A DNA stretch of 64,000 bases from Bin127 sp965221625 (lineage in GTDB: Bacteria; Chloroflexota; Dehalococcoidia; Lucifugimonadales; Lucifugimonadaceae), in the NCBI GenBank assembly GCA_965221625.1, contig OZ244903.1, positions 992,001-1,056,000 of the forward strand, given 5' to 3'. Below, one piece after another: positions 26,801 through 36,600 of this stretch. A program made the position numbers and the translations under genes. The notes beneath the pieces were generated by a model, which was not told the DNA's origin, did no database searches, and saw only the letters and a list, made by a program, of their open reading frames with translations. The first letter of the stretch is position 1, and each line of letters begins with the position of its first letter.

Positions 26801-29544
26801 TGAGTCTGGACGCCAACGGCTTGAGCGGATCGATCCCGTCGGAATTGGGTGACCTCGCCGCCCTTGTTACCCTGAGGCTTGAGAACACCCGTTTAAGCGG
26901 AGCAATTCCTTCGGAGTTAGGCGGTCTCGATAATTTGGAGGTGCTTGATCTCTCCGGAAGCCCCTTGAGCGGAGCGCTTCCATCGGAGTTCGTCGGTCTA
27001 GGCAAACTTCGATACTTGGATATCAGAGGCAAAGTGTGTTTACCATCGAGCAACACTGCTCTGAGATCTTGGTATAACGGAATTCGCACCACGGAACCCG
27101 AGAGTCCCCCCGACTGCGTCGCACCCGCTGCGCCGTCGTCACTCGCCGCGAACGTGCAATCGGCACCGAATACGGTCGTGCTTTCTTGGGACGATGCAAA
27201 CGACGTTACGATTGAGAGTTGGCAGGTTCGATGGAAGGCGGATGGCGATTTCGGGGATTGGATGGATGTGCCTGGGAGCGATGAGGATACGACTTCGCAC
27301 ACCGTCACGGGGTTGACGGCTGGCATTTCGCACACGTTTGAGGTGCGAGCGGTTAACGCCACTGGAAATGGTGCAGGATCGTCTGTATCAGCGACGCCCG
27401 TCCTTATCTTGTACACCCCGACCCCCATACCGACCGCAACCCCCATACCGACGGCAACCCCCACTCCGTCTGCGACAGCAACGCCATTACCTACTTCAAC
27501 ACCCACAGCGACAGCAACGCCAAGTCCCACGCCAACCGCCACCGCAACGCCGACCCCCATACCGACGGTAACGCCATCGGCGACCGCAACTCCCACCCCT
27601 AACGATACCGACAAAGCGGCTCTGCAGGCACTCTACAACGCCACCGACGGAGACAACTGGGATAGCGATACCGGATGGGACTTCAACCAATCGTTGAGTT
27701 CGTCGTGGTACGGGGTTACGGTGAGCGACGGCAGCGTAACGCGATTGGACCTTAGGGGAAACTCCCTGAGCGGTTCGATACCTACGGAGTTGGGCAAGCT
27801 CGACAAGCTCGAATACCTAGACCTAGCTAGGAACGACTTGAGCGGCTCAATACCGTCGCAGTTGGGCAACCTCGACGAGCTCGAACACCTAGACCTTGAT
27901 TGGAACGACTTAAGCGGTTCGATCCCGTCTGAGTTGGGCGGCTTCGGCAATCTCAGGACCCTGAACCTTGCCAGGAACGAGTTGAGTAGCTCGATCCCGT
28001 CTGAGTTGGGCGTCCTAAATGAGCTCGAATACCTAGACCTTCGCGGCAATGAATTGAGCGGTTCGATCCCGTCTGAGTTGGGCGATCTTGGCAAGCTTGG
28101 ATACCTAAATCTTGCCAGGAACGATTTGAGTGGTTCGATACCGTTGGAGTTGGGCGATCTCGTCAACCTCACGACCCTTGACCTTGCATCGAATGAGTTG
28201 AGCGGTTCGATACCGATGGAGTTGGGCGATCTCGTCAAGCTCACGTCCCTTGACCTTGGATGGAATGAATTAAGCGGTTCAATACCTACGGGGTTGGGCG
28301 ATCTAGCGAACCTTACGATCCTTGACCTTGCGGGGAATGAACTTAGCGAATCGATACCGTTGGAGTTAGGAGATCTCGGCAAACTCGTAAAGTTGGATCT
28401 GGGAAACAATTCTTTGAGCGGTCCGATTCCATCGTGGTTGGGAGACCTTAACGACCTAGAGGACCTGTACCTGCGCGACAACTCTTTGAACGGATCAATT
28501 CCGAAGGAGTTAGGTGAACTTCTTGAGCTCGAAAAACTTTATCTTGGGCGCAACTCCTTGAGCGGACCGATTCCAACTGAGTTGGGCAAACTCACCAACC
28601 TCACGACCCTATCCCTAAGGCACAACTACTTGAACGGATCGATTCCAACTGAGTTGGGCAAACTCGCCAAACTCGATACCATTGCACTAGAAAACAACCC
28701 ATTAGTCGGATCAATCCCATCGCAATTTAGAAACCTCAGTGATGTTAGAGATCTTGATCTATACAACACTAAGGTGTGCCTACCCTCCAGTGACAAGCTA
28801 CTGGTTTCCTGGTTCGGCCATGTTCCGGTTAAACGCCCAACTAACCTCCCCGACTGCGTCGCACCTGCTGCCCCGACATCTCTTGCTGCGGACGTGCAAT
28901 CGGTAGCAAACGCCGTTGCACTGACTTGGGACGATGCAAACGACGTAACGATTGAGAGTTGGCAGGTTCGATGGAAGACGGACAGCGATTTCGGGGATTG
29001 GGCGGATGTGCCGAATAGCGATGACGATACGACTTCGCACACCATCACGGGGTTGACTGGCGACGTTGCACACACGTTCGAGGTGCGAGCGGTCAACGCC
29101 ACTGGAAATGGTGCAGCATCATCGGTATCCGCAACTCCCAAACCCGCTCCGTTGGTTCCCACCTCTGAATGCGACATCATCGACCTCGGGTCGCCGCCGA
29201 CGGTATACGCGTCCTACACCGGAACAGTCGAACTAGGTGACTGCTACGATGGAGGCTTCTTCGACTACTATTCCTTCACGCTCGACAACACTTACGAGAT
29301 CCAGATCGACCTCGAGTCGGATGACTTCGACGCTCTGCTTCGCATCTGGGCAGGGGTTTCGAAGTGGAATAGCGAGATACTAGCCGAACACGATGACATC
29401 GACTACCACGGCGGCAACACCAACGCTCGCATCACGACCACACTCCCAGCCGGAACCTACACCATCATCGTCCTCACCGTAAACCTCGACGTCACCGGGA
29501 ACTACACCTTAACTATCTCCGACCCCAACCCACCATCACAGTAA
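23896..29544 (+). CDS. Secreted LRR / FN3 protein with C-terminal PPC-like domain
   Basis: This 1882-aa exported protein has a signal peptide ending near ASPAAAQTGND. Four modules follow: a very short repeat block (about 24240-24410) and longer ones (about 24950-25840, 26430-27020, 27720-28760). Each starts with a DKAALQALYNATDGDNW-type cap, ends with two-cysteine caps and is followed by a fibronectin type III domain. Thr/Pro-rich linkers lie at about 26215-26290 and 27410-27600. The last 125 residues (from CDIIDLGSPP) resemble the bacterial pre-peptidase C-terminal (PPC) beta-sandwich: FDYYSFTLDN, then LPAGTYTIIV and GNYTLTISD. GGAGA seven bases before ATG 23896 supports the start. A PPC-like domain is common at the end of secreted enzymes and adhesins and may aid export or carbohydrate contact. 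No enzyme domain is present. Confidence 0.85.
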   Translation: MHENRTPSINSLQLKAGFYGTAFAVIFSLALALVVIAGSSLASPAAAQTGNDPATPTPASSVTPTATATPVRNLDTDKAALQALYNATDGDNWSQSTGWDFNQPLDSSWYGVLVVDGRVVGLILPWNSLSGSLPSDLGDLDKLIALRLYDNSLIGPIPSEFVNMHSLYNIEISGTKVCLPSSDSSLTSWYNNVSIKSPTNLPDCVVPSGPSSLAADVQHAPNEAELTWDDADDLTIERWQVRWKTDGDFGDWADVPESNESTNSHTVTGLTPGELHTFEVRAVNATGNGVASSVSATPVQVVTRNLDTDKVALQALYNATDGDNWTNNTGWDFTQTLDSSWNGVTIANGRVTGLDMTSNGLVGTLPSGLGKLDRLTHLDLKGNRLSGTIPSRLGNLHRLTHLNLRGNILSGSIPSELSSLVKLEHFSLSSNRLIGDIPSGLGDLGNLTDLNLESNDLSGSIPSELGNLSQLTHLSLRQNDFSGLIPSELGNLSQLTHLRLRQNGFSGLIPSELGNLDNLKLLSLSDNDLSGSIPSELGNLDQLTYMNLSANDLSGSIPSELGNLDQLTYLNLDANDLTGSIPSELGDLAALTALRLEKTRLSGPIPAELGDLDNLEVLDLSGSTLSGPLPSEFVGLGKLRYLDIRGKVCLPSSNTSLQSWYNRIRTTEPESPPDCVAPATPQNLRVSVQSVANAVVLFWWEADDVTIERWQVRWKTDGDFGDWADVPGSDRFTKSHTVTGLTAGVSHTFEVRAVNATGNGAASSVSATPVLVLNTPTPTPTATPVAGGTPSPTPTPIPGSEADKAVLQALYKATDGDNWKIKTGWDFTQPLTSSWYGVTLNYRSVARLELSHNSLNGSLPSDLGDLDKLEYLNLTKNRLLTGSIPSEFSNLDNLETLFLWGNSLSGSIPSWLGDLDNLKFLFLSDNEFSGSIPPELGNVDQLTYMNLSDNDLSGSIPPELGKLDQLTYMSLDANGLSGSIPSELGDLAALVTLRLENTRLSGAIPSELGGLDNLEVLDLSGSPLSGALPSEFVGLGKLRYLDIRGKVCLPSSNTALRSWYNGIRTTEPESPPDCVAPAAPSSLAANVQSAPNTVVLSWDDANDVTIESWQVRWKADGDFGDWMDVPGSDEDTTSHTVTGLTAGISHTFEVRAVNATGNGAGSSVSATPVLILYTPTPIPTATPIPTATPTPSATATPLPTSTPTATATPSPTPTATATPTPIPTVTPSATATPTPNDTDKAALQALYNATDGDNWDSDTGWDFNQSLSSSWYGVTVSDGSVTRLDLRGNSLSGSIPTELGKLDKLEYLDLARNDLSGSIPSQLGNLDELEHLDLDWNDLSGSIPSELGGFGNLRTLNLARNELSSSIPSELGVLNELEYLDLRGNELSGSIPSELGDLGKLGYLNLARNDLSGSIPLELGDLVNLTTLDLASNELSGSIPMELGDLVKLTSLDLGWNELSGSIPTGLGDLANLTILDLAGNELSESIPLELGDLGKLVKLDLGNNSLSGPIPSWLGDLNDLEDLYLRDNSLNGSIPKELGELLELEKLYLGRNSLSGPIPTELGKLTNLTTLSLRHNYLNGSIPTELGKLAKLDTIALENNPLVGSIPSQFRNLSDVRDLDLYNTKVCLPSSDKLLVSWFGHVPVKRPTNLPDCVAPAAPTSLAADVQSVANAVALTWDDANDVTIESWQVRWKTDSDFGDWADVPNSDDDTTSHTITGLTGDVAHTFEVRAVNATGNGAASSVSATPKPAPLVPTSECDIIDLGSPPTVYASYTGTVELGDCYDGGFFDYYSFTLDNTYEIQIDLESDDFDALLRIWAGVSKWNSEILAEHDDIDYHGGNTNARITTTLPAGTYTIIVLTVNLDVTGNYTLTISDPNPPSQ

Positions 29545-29612
29545 CCGCAACCAAGCGATGCGCATTCCGCCATACGCTCAATCCGGTTGCTGTCAGAGTT
29601 GGGGTCGGTAAA

Positions 29613-29654
29613 GTCGTAAGTCCAGTCCGCGATGGCGTCGAGTGGACTTACGAC
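29613..29654 (+). terminator. 12-bp inverted repeat after fourth LRR gene
   Basis: GTCGTAAGTCCA (29613-29624) and TGGACTTACGAC (29643-29654) are perfect inverted repeats separated by 18 bases, about 70 bases past the stop codon. No T-run follows. It may be a transcript end, a symmetric protein-binding site, or the relic of a mobile-element end. Confidence 0.35.
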
Positions 29655-29757
29655 GCCACCCGCCGAACAATCTTAGTGCCCCCGCCTCCGTAACCGCTCT
29701 CACTCACGCGCCAGCCAACAGCTAGCGGTAACTTAGCATTTGTCTCGAGTGTTCGAG

Positions 29758-31947
29758 ATGAACGACAGTGAACGGCACATCGGAAAGTTGCGCGTCGCAC
29801 GACGCCTTGTGTCGCTCGTACTCGGCGTCTTCATCGTGCTTCTGCTGCCTACGGTACCAGCGGACTTCGTAGATGCAACCGATCTGGGCGACTGCTTCGG
29901 TGGCGTCCTCGCCGACGACCCGTTGAACTGCTACGTCTTGGAGCAGGCGCAAAAGTGGGGCGTGATGGACATCGAAGGGCTCTACCACGCCAAAGGTGCG
30001 CCCCTGTACGTCTACCTAACCGGCGAAAACAATCTGAGCGATCTAGATTCCAACTTCTTGAAGCGGCGAGCGGTCAAATTCGCGAAACGCCAACCTGACT
30101 TGGCGATTACAGATGATCACACCGAAATCTACGAGCACTGCTTGGCACACTACTGGAGGCACAACATCTTGAACAGCGACGGCTCCACGTTGTGGTGCTT
30201 GCTCTATCCGGTGAACGAATATGACCCACTGCCATACTCACCAAATTACATACAGATTCGCGTTCGGGGTGCCGATGGTGACGCGGATGGAAGGGGGAAA
30301 TCGGGATTGCACAAAGTGTGGCCCATCGAAGTCGGCCCAAAAAAATTCGATGTCTCGGATGTCAACCTGGTCAATTTGCCGGCTTATGTCTGTTTGTCGG
30401 ATTTGGAACTGATATCTGAGGAACGATTGGCAGGCACCGAAATCGAGATACACCCGACCCCCAACTTCTGCGACGTGCGTGGACGCTTCGACGCGGACCA
30501 CTTGGCAGTCGGTATCGCAGTAGGAGACAACCCATCCCGGGATATCGATCGTGCGGTCATGTTGTCCGCGGTAGGCGTTTCAATCGACGTTGAGCAGTTC
30601 GAACGAATTGTGTCCACTTTCCAAGAAACGTGTGAATTTGGAGTAACAGTCTGCACGCAGATTTGGAATGAGACGACGCAGAAGTACGAAGCGCTGGCGA
30701 CGGTTGATGCTGGCGAATCGGATGGATTGGTGCATCTGCATGGACGGTTGGCAGAATACGCCGCATCAGTTGGACATCAACCGATGCGAGTGACGGACGA
30801 CTTAAACGACCATTTGAACGAGGTTTTGACGCTGATCGCCGACTCTGTGGCCGACGAAACCGGTGCACCCCAGGTGGATGTGGAACTGCGAACTAGAGGT
30901 TGGGAGAACTGGTTTGAGTACGCGGTAACCGAAGCAGACTCTCAAGCTGTAAGCGGCGACGTTGCGCATTCGTCATCACCGATCGCGGGCGTATCACAGC
31001 ACTACGAGGTTGAAGCCACGAACTCGACAGACGCCGTCAAGATTGCCGCGTTAACGGAGATCTACGAAGACGTCAAACCCTTGACCTATCGGTTCCGTCC
31101 GACGAAGTACAGCGACCTAGACGTCTATAGGTGGACTAACTCGTTGAACGCATACGCCCAGTCTGAAAGCAACACAGTTGGCATCCTAAAGGCCTCGACC
31201 GTTGGCACTCGCAACCGCTGGCCGAAACAGGTCGAATACGAAGAGGTTATGTTGAATGTCGATCTTTGCGAGAACCCGGCGATCAACGATGCATGCGCAG
31301 ACACGAACTTCGTGTGGTCGGACGTTTCGACAATGATCGAGATTGAGGCGTACGACGCCGAACTCTTGATGAATGCATTGCCCGAGTTGCTCCCTCGGTT
31401 GGGGATACCACACGAGGCAGTCGGCACGATAAGAGAACTCGAAAAAGTAGAACCACCGTTCCATTACATGTACGTGTTTATCTACGCAGCATCAAGGCGA
31501 ACAGTTTTCCCAGATCCGCCACTTCGACGTTGGGCAAACAGTGTGGGAGTCCCGAATTGGGTGCCTTACCCGACTTTGTTGGTCGCTACGGCAACCGTCC
31601 TTCTTATGTTCTTAGCCGGCGCGATTTCGCTGTTAGTTGTGCTCACAGTCGAAGCGTTCAAACTGACTCGATGCAGATGCTCCGATTGCTTCGAACCTTC
31701 ATCCCGTGTCGGTGGCGGATTCCCACCAACCCAGTCGATGCTTAAGGCGGTTAGCAGTCGGTGGCACCATTCCCGCGCCAATGTCGCAAGCTTAACTGGT
31801 CCGGTGATGCGAGACATGCGCCGACGAACGCATACGAGCAAATCAGTAACGGTCGCTATGGCGTCGACACCGGTCGTGCGGCGGGTCGCATGCGGAGCAT
31901 CAGCAGGTCGCCATCGTTCCACGGCTGCGTTGCGACGTCCCAAGTGA
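29758..31947 (+). CDS. Exported single-pass membrane protein of unknown function
   Basis: I do not recognise this 729-aa protein. It starts MNDSERHIGKLRVARRLVSL with a signal peptide (the frame is also open six codons earlier, at 29740). The long extracytoplasmic part contains several cysteines (for example CFGG, NCYV, CLAHYW, LCEN, DACAD), suggesting disulfides. A hydrophobic segment YPTLLVATATVLLMFLAGAI near residue 610 leads to a short cytoplasmic tail with CRCSDC. The last 31 codons (31856-31947) overlap the 3' end of the convergent gene and read the opposite strand of its repeated module, so the C-terminal RHRSTAALRRPK is probably acquired rather than ancestral. It lies between the repeat-protein locus and the paralogous lipoprotein cluster. 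Confidence 0.65.
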   Translation: MNDSERHIGKLRVARRLVSLVLGVFIVLLLPTVPADFVDATDLGDCFGGVLADDPLNCYVLEQAQKWGVMDIEGLYHAKGAPLYVYLTGENNLSDLDSNFLKRRAVKFAKRQPDLAITDDHTEIYEHCLAHYWRHNILNSDGSTLWCLLYPVNEYDPLPYSPNYIQIRVRGADGDADGRGKSGLHKVWPIEVGPKKFDVSDVNLVNLPAYVCLSDLELISEERLAGTEIEIHPTPNFCDVRGRFDADHLAVGIAVGDNPSRDIDRAVMLSAVGVSIDVEQFERIVSTFQETCEFGVTVCTQIWNETTQKYEALATVDAGESDGLVHLHGRLAEYAASVGHQPMRVTDDLNDHLNEVLTLIADSVADETGAPQVDVELRTRGWENWFEYAVTEADSQAVSGDVAHSSSPIAGVSQHYEVEATNSTDAVKIAALTEIYEDVKPLTYRFRPTKYSDLDVYRWTNSLNAYAQSESNTVGILKASTVGTRNRWPKQVEYEEVMLNVDLCENPAINDACADTNFVWSDVSTMIEIEAYDAELLMNALPELLPRLGIPHEAVGTIRELEKVEPPFHYMYVFIYAASRRTVFPDPPLRRWANSVGVPNWVPYPTLLVATATVLLMFLAGAISLLVVLTVEAFKLTRCRCSDCFEPSSRVGGGFPPTQSMLKAVSSRWHHSRANVASLTGPVMRDMRRRTHTSKSVTVAMASTPVVRRVACGASAGRHRSTAALRRPK

Positions 31948-33451
31948 TAATCCCGCCCGATACCGTCGCTTCGGAACCCAGTAACCTCAACGTCACATCA
32001 CCGTCCAAATCGATGAAGTCGAGATCGTATCCGACCGAAGGTGACGATAGCGACAACACCATCGTCACCTCGCCATCCTCCCACTCGATGCTCGAAATCG
32101 ACCTCGTACCGCCACCTTCGACATCAAACTCAACCGGCTTCAACTGACCATTCGTCGCGTCCGCCCCCACAGCATCCCCAATCGCCACCGGATCAAAGAA
32201 CGCCTCGTGCAGGACACCGTCAGGTGCGGTTACGGTGATGACGAGTTCCTCGCGCCTCTTCGCTTCTTCTGGTATCGCATCGCACAGTGAGGCTGGGAAA
32301 CCTACGACGGCGAAATAAAACTCGAAAGAGCCCGTGTGTAATGGCCGTGTGATGGATACCGTACCTCGGTGCGATACGAATAGTTGTTTGTCCTTCCCGT
32401 CGAACCAATCTTTGGCTCTGTATTCGCCGGTTTCGCCGCCACCTACCCTCACAAAAGGAGCAGAATAGACTTGGGTGCCGACTGGACCTCCCGAAGCCAA
32501 CGCGATATCTGTGGTGAAACTGTCGTACTCGCCATATAGATCCATCGTGTACCGGACCTCGCGCTCTCGTTGGTACTTGAGGCGAATGCACTCTTCGTAC
32601 TCTTCTGGCGTGAACTCAGTCGATCCTGTTCTTATTGCGTCAGCTATCTCAGACTCTGTGGCAGCGATGCGCGATTTGAGCGCCGAAAGCGATATTGTCG
32701 CGCTGGCGGTTTGCGAGTCCGTAGCAGAGCCAGTTTCGCCTTCGACCGTATCTGGAGGTTCTTCCAACAGGAACTGTTGCTCAGCCGCACTGGCCGCGAC
32801 TGATTGACCTAATTCTCCGGTTTCATCTGCCGGACTTGCGGCGTCGGGCAGCCAAGGTTGGTAACGCCGATTCGCAATTGTGTACCGGTTATGTCCGCCT
32901 CCGCTCACGGATCCCAACCAGTAGCGACCGGGTTGTTTCGAGCTTGGGGTGTCGTCGCGTACTCTCAGAAAGACTATGGCTTCTCTGTCGTCCCATCTGT
33001 CGTCGCGATCTGAAACCAAGTTCCTGCCGAACAATGCGGCACCCAACGCGGTCTCGTAGAACCACCCGCTTTCGTCAACCACTGCATGAACTTCGTCGCT
33101 GCCATTCCCCTTGAGATACTCCAATACGTCAAAAGTAAACTCCATCGCAACTACGTGCGACGAACCAGTGAAAGCGCCCCATGGGTCGTAATGATGGTGT
33201 GTCTCTATAGCTTGCCTCGCCGAGCGGAAGTCGACCCGAGCGATGACTTCTGCGTGCACAATCCGTTCTTCGAGCGACATGGGGCCGAAGTAATTCTCTT
33301 CGGATCCGCCCCAACCGCTATTGAGCAAGCGAGAGTACGTCCCGATTGCGACGTCGAGCATGAACCCGTTCAAAAACATGGCAACCGCAACGATCCCAAG
33401 CAACATGATCCGAACGAATATCGGACGACGGTAACTTAGTCGCTTCAACAT
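31856..33451 (-). CDS. Exported paralogous-unit protein A (unknown function)
   Basis: This 531-aa protein has an N-terminal membrane/signal segment (IFVRIMLLGIVAVAMFLNGF) and then the unit shared with the next two minus-strand genes: SLEERIVHAEVIARV, FTFDVLEYLKGNGS, RWDDREAIVFLRVRDD, a middle coiled or acidic stretch, and a C-terminal module of about 107 residues beginning near AFFDPVAIGDAVGADAT and ending WNDGDLLMLRM. That C-terminal module is nearly identical in DNA to three others nearby. I recognise no named family. A binding or protease-inhibitor-like role would be a guess. Its 3' end overlaps the convergent membrane-protein gene by 92 bases. Confidence 0.7.
   Translation of the reverse strand: MLKRLSYRRPIFVRIMLLGIVAVAMFLNGFMLDVAIGTYSRLLNSGWGGSEENYFGPMSLEERIVHAEVIARVDFRSARQAIETHHHYDPWGAFTGSSHVVAMEFTFDVLEYLKGNGSDEVHAVVDESGWFYETALGAALFGRNLVSDRDDRWDDREAIVFLRVRDDTPSSKQPGRYWLGSVSGGGHNRYTIANRRYQPWLPDAASPADETGELGQSVAASAAEQQFLLEEPPDTVEGETGSATDSQTASATISLSALKSRIAATESEIADAIRTGSTEFTPEEYEECIRLKYQREREVRYTMDLYGEYDSFTTDIALASGGPVGTQVYSAPFVRVGGGETGEYRAKDWFDGKDKQLFVSHRGTVSITRPLHTGSFEFYFAVVGFPASLCDAIPEEAKRREELVITVTAPDGVLHEAFFDPVAIGDAVGADATNGQLKPVEFDVEGGGTRSISSIEWEDGEVTMVLSLSSPSVGYDLDFIDLDGDVTLRLLGSEATVSGGIITWDVATQPWNDGDLLMLRMRPAARPVSTP
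31888..32209 (-). repeat. Dispersed ~320-bp coding module, copy A
   Basis: First of four near-identical copies of a segment encoding the C-terminal module that runs from AFFDPVAIGDAVGADAT to DGDLLMLRM. This copy has slightly more substitutions than the others (for example SLSSPSVGYDL in place of SPSAPSDGYDL). Confidence 0.85.
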
Positions 33452-33661
33452 TTGCCCGAGTTCAAAACACCCGATTCAGTGCGGTCAGCGTCGAAGATAG
33501 TCGCCGCGCCTTTGACGAAGGTTTCAGAAGTCTGACCAAGGTTCGTTCATCACTTTCGTTTAGCACTCCGTGGAGCGAACATGCCATCAGGTGATTCGAT
33601 CCTTCGCCCAGGCAAGGTGGTGACCACTAATCACTAACAGCAATGCCCCAAAGATGACCGG

Positions 33662-36600
33662 TTACTGGATCGGCGTTGGGACAACGGACGGATCTGGAGT
33701 TGGTGTCGGCACCGGTGGTGAGGCAGGCCACATGCGCAGCATCAGCAGGTCGCCGTCGTTCCACGGTTGCATTGCGACGTCCCATGTAATCGTGCCAGCC
33801 GATACCGTCGCTTCGGCACCCAGTAACCTCAACGTCACATTGCCGTCAAGACCAATGAAGTCGAGATCGTACCCGTCCGAAGGTGCCGACGGCGACAGCA
33901 CCATCGTTACCTCGCCATCCTCCCATTCGATGCTCGAAATCGACCTCGTCCCACCACCTTCGACATCAAACTCAACCGGCTTCAACTGACCATTCGTCGC
34001 ATCCGCCCCCACAGCATCACCAATCGCCACCGGATCAAAGAACGCCTCGTGGACAACGCCTTCGGGGGCGGTGACGGTGATTTCCAGATAGCTGGTGGGA
34101 CTATCACGATCTCGGTCTGGGTTGTAATCGCAAGGTACCCACTCCGGCGGTTGATTCTTGCGCGCAACGTTGTATGTTCCCATGGGTATCGGACGGGTAG
34201 TTACGTCGATCCATGCGTACCCTGTTTTGGGATCATTATCGGGGTCATCAGTTATTTTGCTGACGAAGAGATCTGAATTCGGTCCATCGGTCCACCACTT
34301 CCCGTAGTAGTCGCTTTTTTCGACTATCGATGTCGATGAGGCAAGTTTGTATCCTGACCTGCGTCCCGACGGTATAGAGTGCTCCACGGTGTAGGTCTCC
34401 CACCAATTCGGATCGGTGAGAAATTCTGCTTCGAAATTGAGCATCGCCGCAACGCATTCTGTATACCCCGGGATGTTGGTACCCGCTTTGAGCAACTCTT
34501 CGTTCTCTTGGATCTTTTGGAGCACTTCGGAGAGGGGAATGGACACTTCTGTGGTCCCGACTGAATGCGCTGCGTCGTCGCTTTCTTCTTCCGATGACAC
34601 CTTCGTCAAATAGCGACGCTCAACGATTGCGCCAACTCCGGAACGGGAATCCGCAGATTCATCGGCAATCGGAAGCCATGCGCGGTTTAGACCACTTGAG
34701 ATTGCGTATCGATGTATGTCGTTCCAGAGCAGTCGTCCCGCGAAACCGATCTGCGTGCCAAGGTCAGTCTCTAGTCCGGTGCGCAGCAATACGATCGCCT
34801 CTCGGTCGTCCCACCGTGAGTCGCGCGCGGCGAACTCCTCTTGAGCGACTTGCAGTGCCTGTTCCGCTGTGTAGTCCCCAACTTGGTAGATTGATCGGGG
34901 GACGTGGGTGTAGACGACAATCCCTTCTTCACCATCGCCCTTTAGGTACTCAAGTACCTCGAACCGGAACTCAAACCTCGGATACGGTTTGCCGTACATG
35001 GACCCGACCGCCGCCTGCGCCGAAACCAACTGCACGCGTGCGATGAGGTCTGCGTGATGAATGACCTCTTCGAGAGTAGTCGGTGCACTTTCGATGATTT
35101 GGTGCCCCTGAACTTGATATTCGACTTCGCCCGCCTCCCGAGTAGGTGACGGCGAAGGTTCGTGCGCTAGGTGCTCTTCGGTTACCGATGTCGGATCGAG
35201 TAATACGCGCGTTGGTGCAACGGAAGGAACTATTGTCGGTGTCCGATGTGCAGCAGGCCACATGCGCAGCATCAGCAGATCACCGTCGTTCCACGGTTGC
35301 GTTGCGACTTCCCAAGTGATCGTGCCACCCGATACCGTCGCTTCGGAACCCAGTAACCTCAACGACACATCACCATCCAAACCGATGAAATCGAGATCGT
35401 ACCCGTCCGAAGGTGCCGACGGCGAAAGCACCATCCTCACCTCGCCGTCCTCCCACTCGATACTCGAAATCGACTTCGTCCCACCACCCTCGACGTCAAA
35501 CTCAACCGGCTTCAACTGACCAATCGTCGCATCCGCCCCCACCGCATCACCAATCGCCACCGGATCAAAGAACGCCTCGTGGATCACGCCTTCGGGTACG
35601 GTAACGGTGACGAAGTGCTCGATCGTGTTTTGGGCGTCGTCCGGCAAGTATCCGCAGGGAATGTATGTACTGCCTTGACGGTTCCAGAAGTACCTGAAAA
35701 CGCCTCCATGAAGCGGTCGTTGGGTTCGAATCACCCCATTGCTGTACGGTGCCACCTCAAACACTTCCGCGCCCGTCCCTTCTAGCCAAACATTACCGTC
35801 CAAGGTATGGGTCGCAATTAACGCTGTACCAGCCGGAGTTCCAGACTCCATCGAACGATCTGAGCGGACGTACGTGGTCTCGCCGCGTTCTTTCGCTTCA
35901 TTGACGCGACGTTTATCAATGAAGCTAGAGTGGATGCAGTATTCGTGGCCTTCAACGCCTTCGCCGTCCTTGCGCCACTGCTCGAGGCGCGCCATCACCG
36001 CCTTGAGTTCCGGAATCGTGATCGTTTCTAGGACACCGTCGGCTGATCCGCTCTCATCGGTCGCGCTCGAAGACTCTGGGACTTTCAAAAGGTAACGTGC
36101 TTCGTCTCTGTTGCGATTTCCGTCCTGTGCATTCGCGTCGAGAGCATCTGGATCCTCCGCCAAGGGAAGCCAAACTGCGTTCTTGCCTCCGATCGAATAC
36201 GAAAATATCTGGCCGAGCGAGTATCGCTTCGAATCGTCCGAGGTGGCGTCGACTTCGTGCGCCAAGATTAGAGACTCGCGGTCGTCCCACCTGCGGTCGC
36301 GAGCTTGTTCCCACTCTTTAGCTGCCTCCAGAGCGAGAGCCTCAGTGGTGTAGGGATTGAGCCAATCTCCTTCATGCAGATCAACGAACTCGCCTTTGGC
36401 ACTAAATTCAATGATCTCTCGAATGACGTCAGATCTCAGGTTGACCGTGGCTACCACGGACAACTCTGGACCGCCGCTGCCCCTAATGTATTCGTGAACA
36501 TCGAAGACGAAATGTACCAGTCCTTGATAGCGTTTATCAGCCTCGGTGGATCGGTAACCTGGTTCGGTGGATGTGCTCGTGCTTTTGAGTTTGCCGCGCA

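Noticed and set aside
35722..35735. GGTTCGAATC resembling a tRNA T-arm
   Set aside because: It lies within a strongly supported coding region and no acceptor or anticodon stems flank it.
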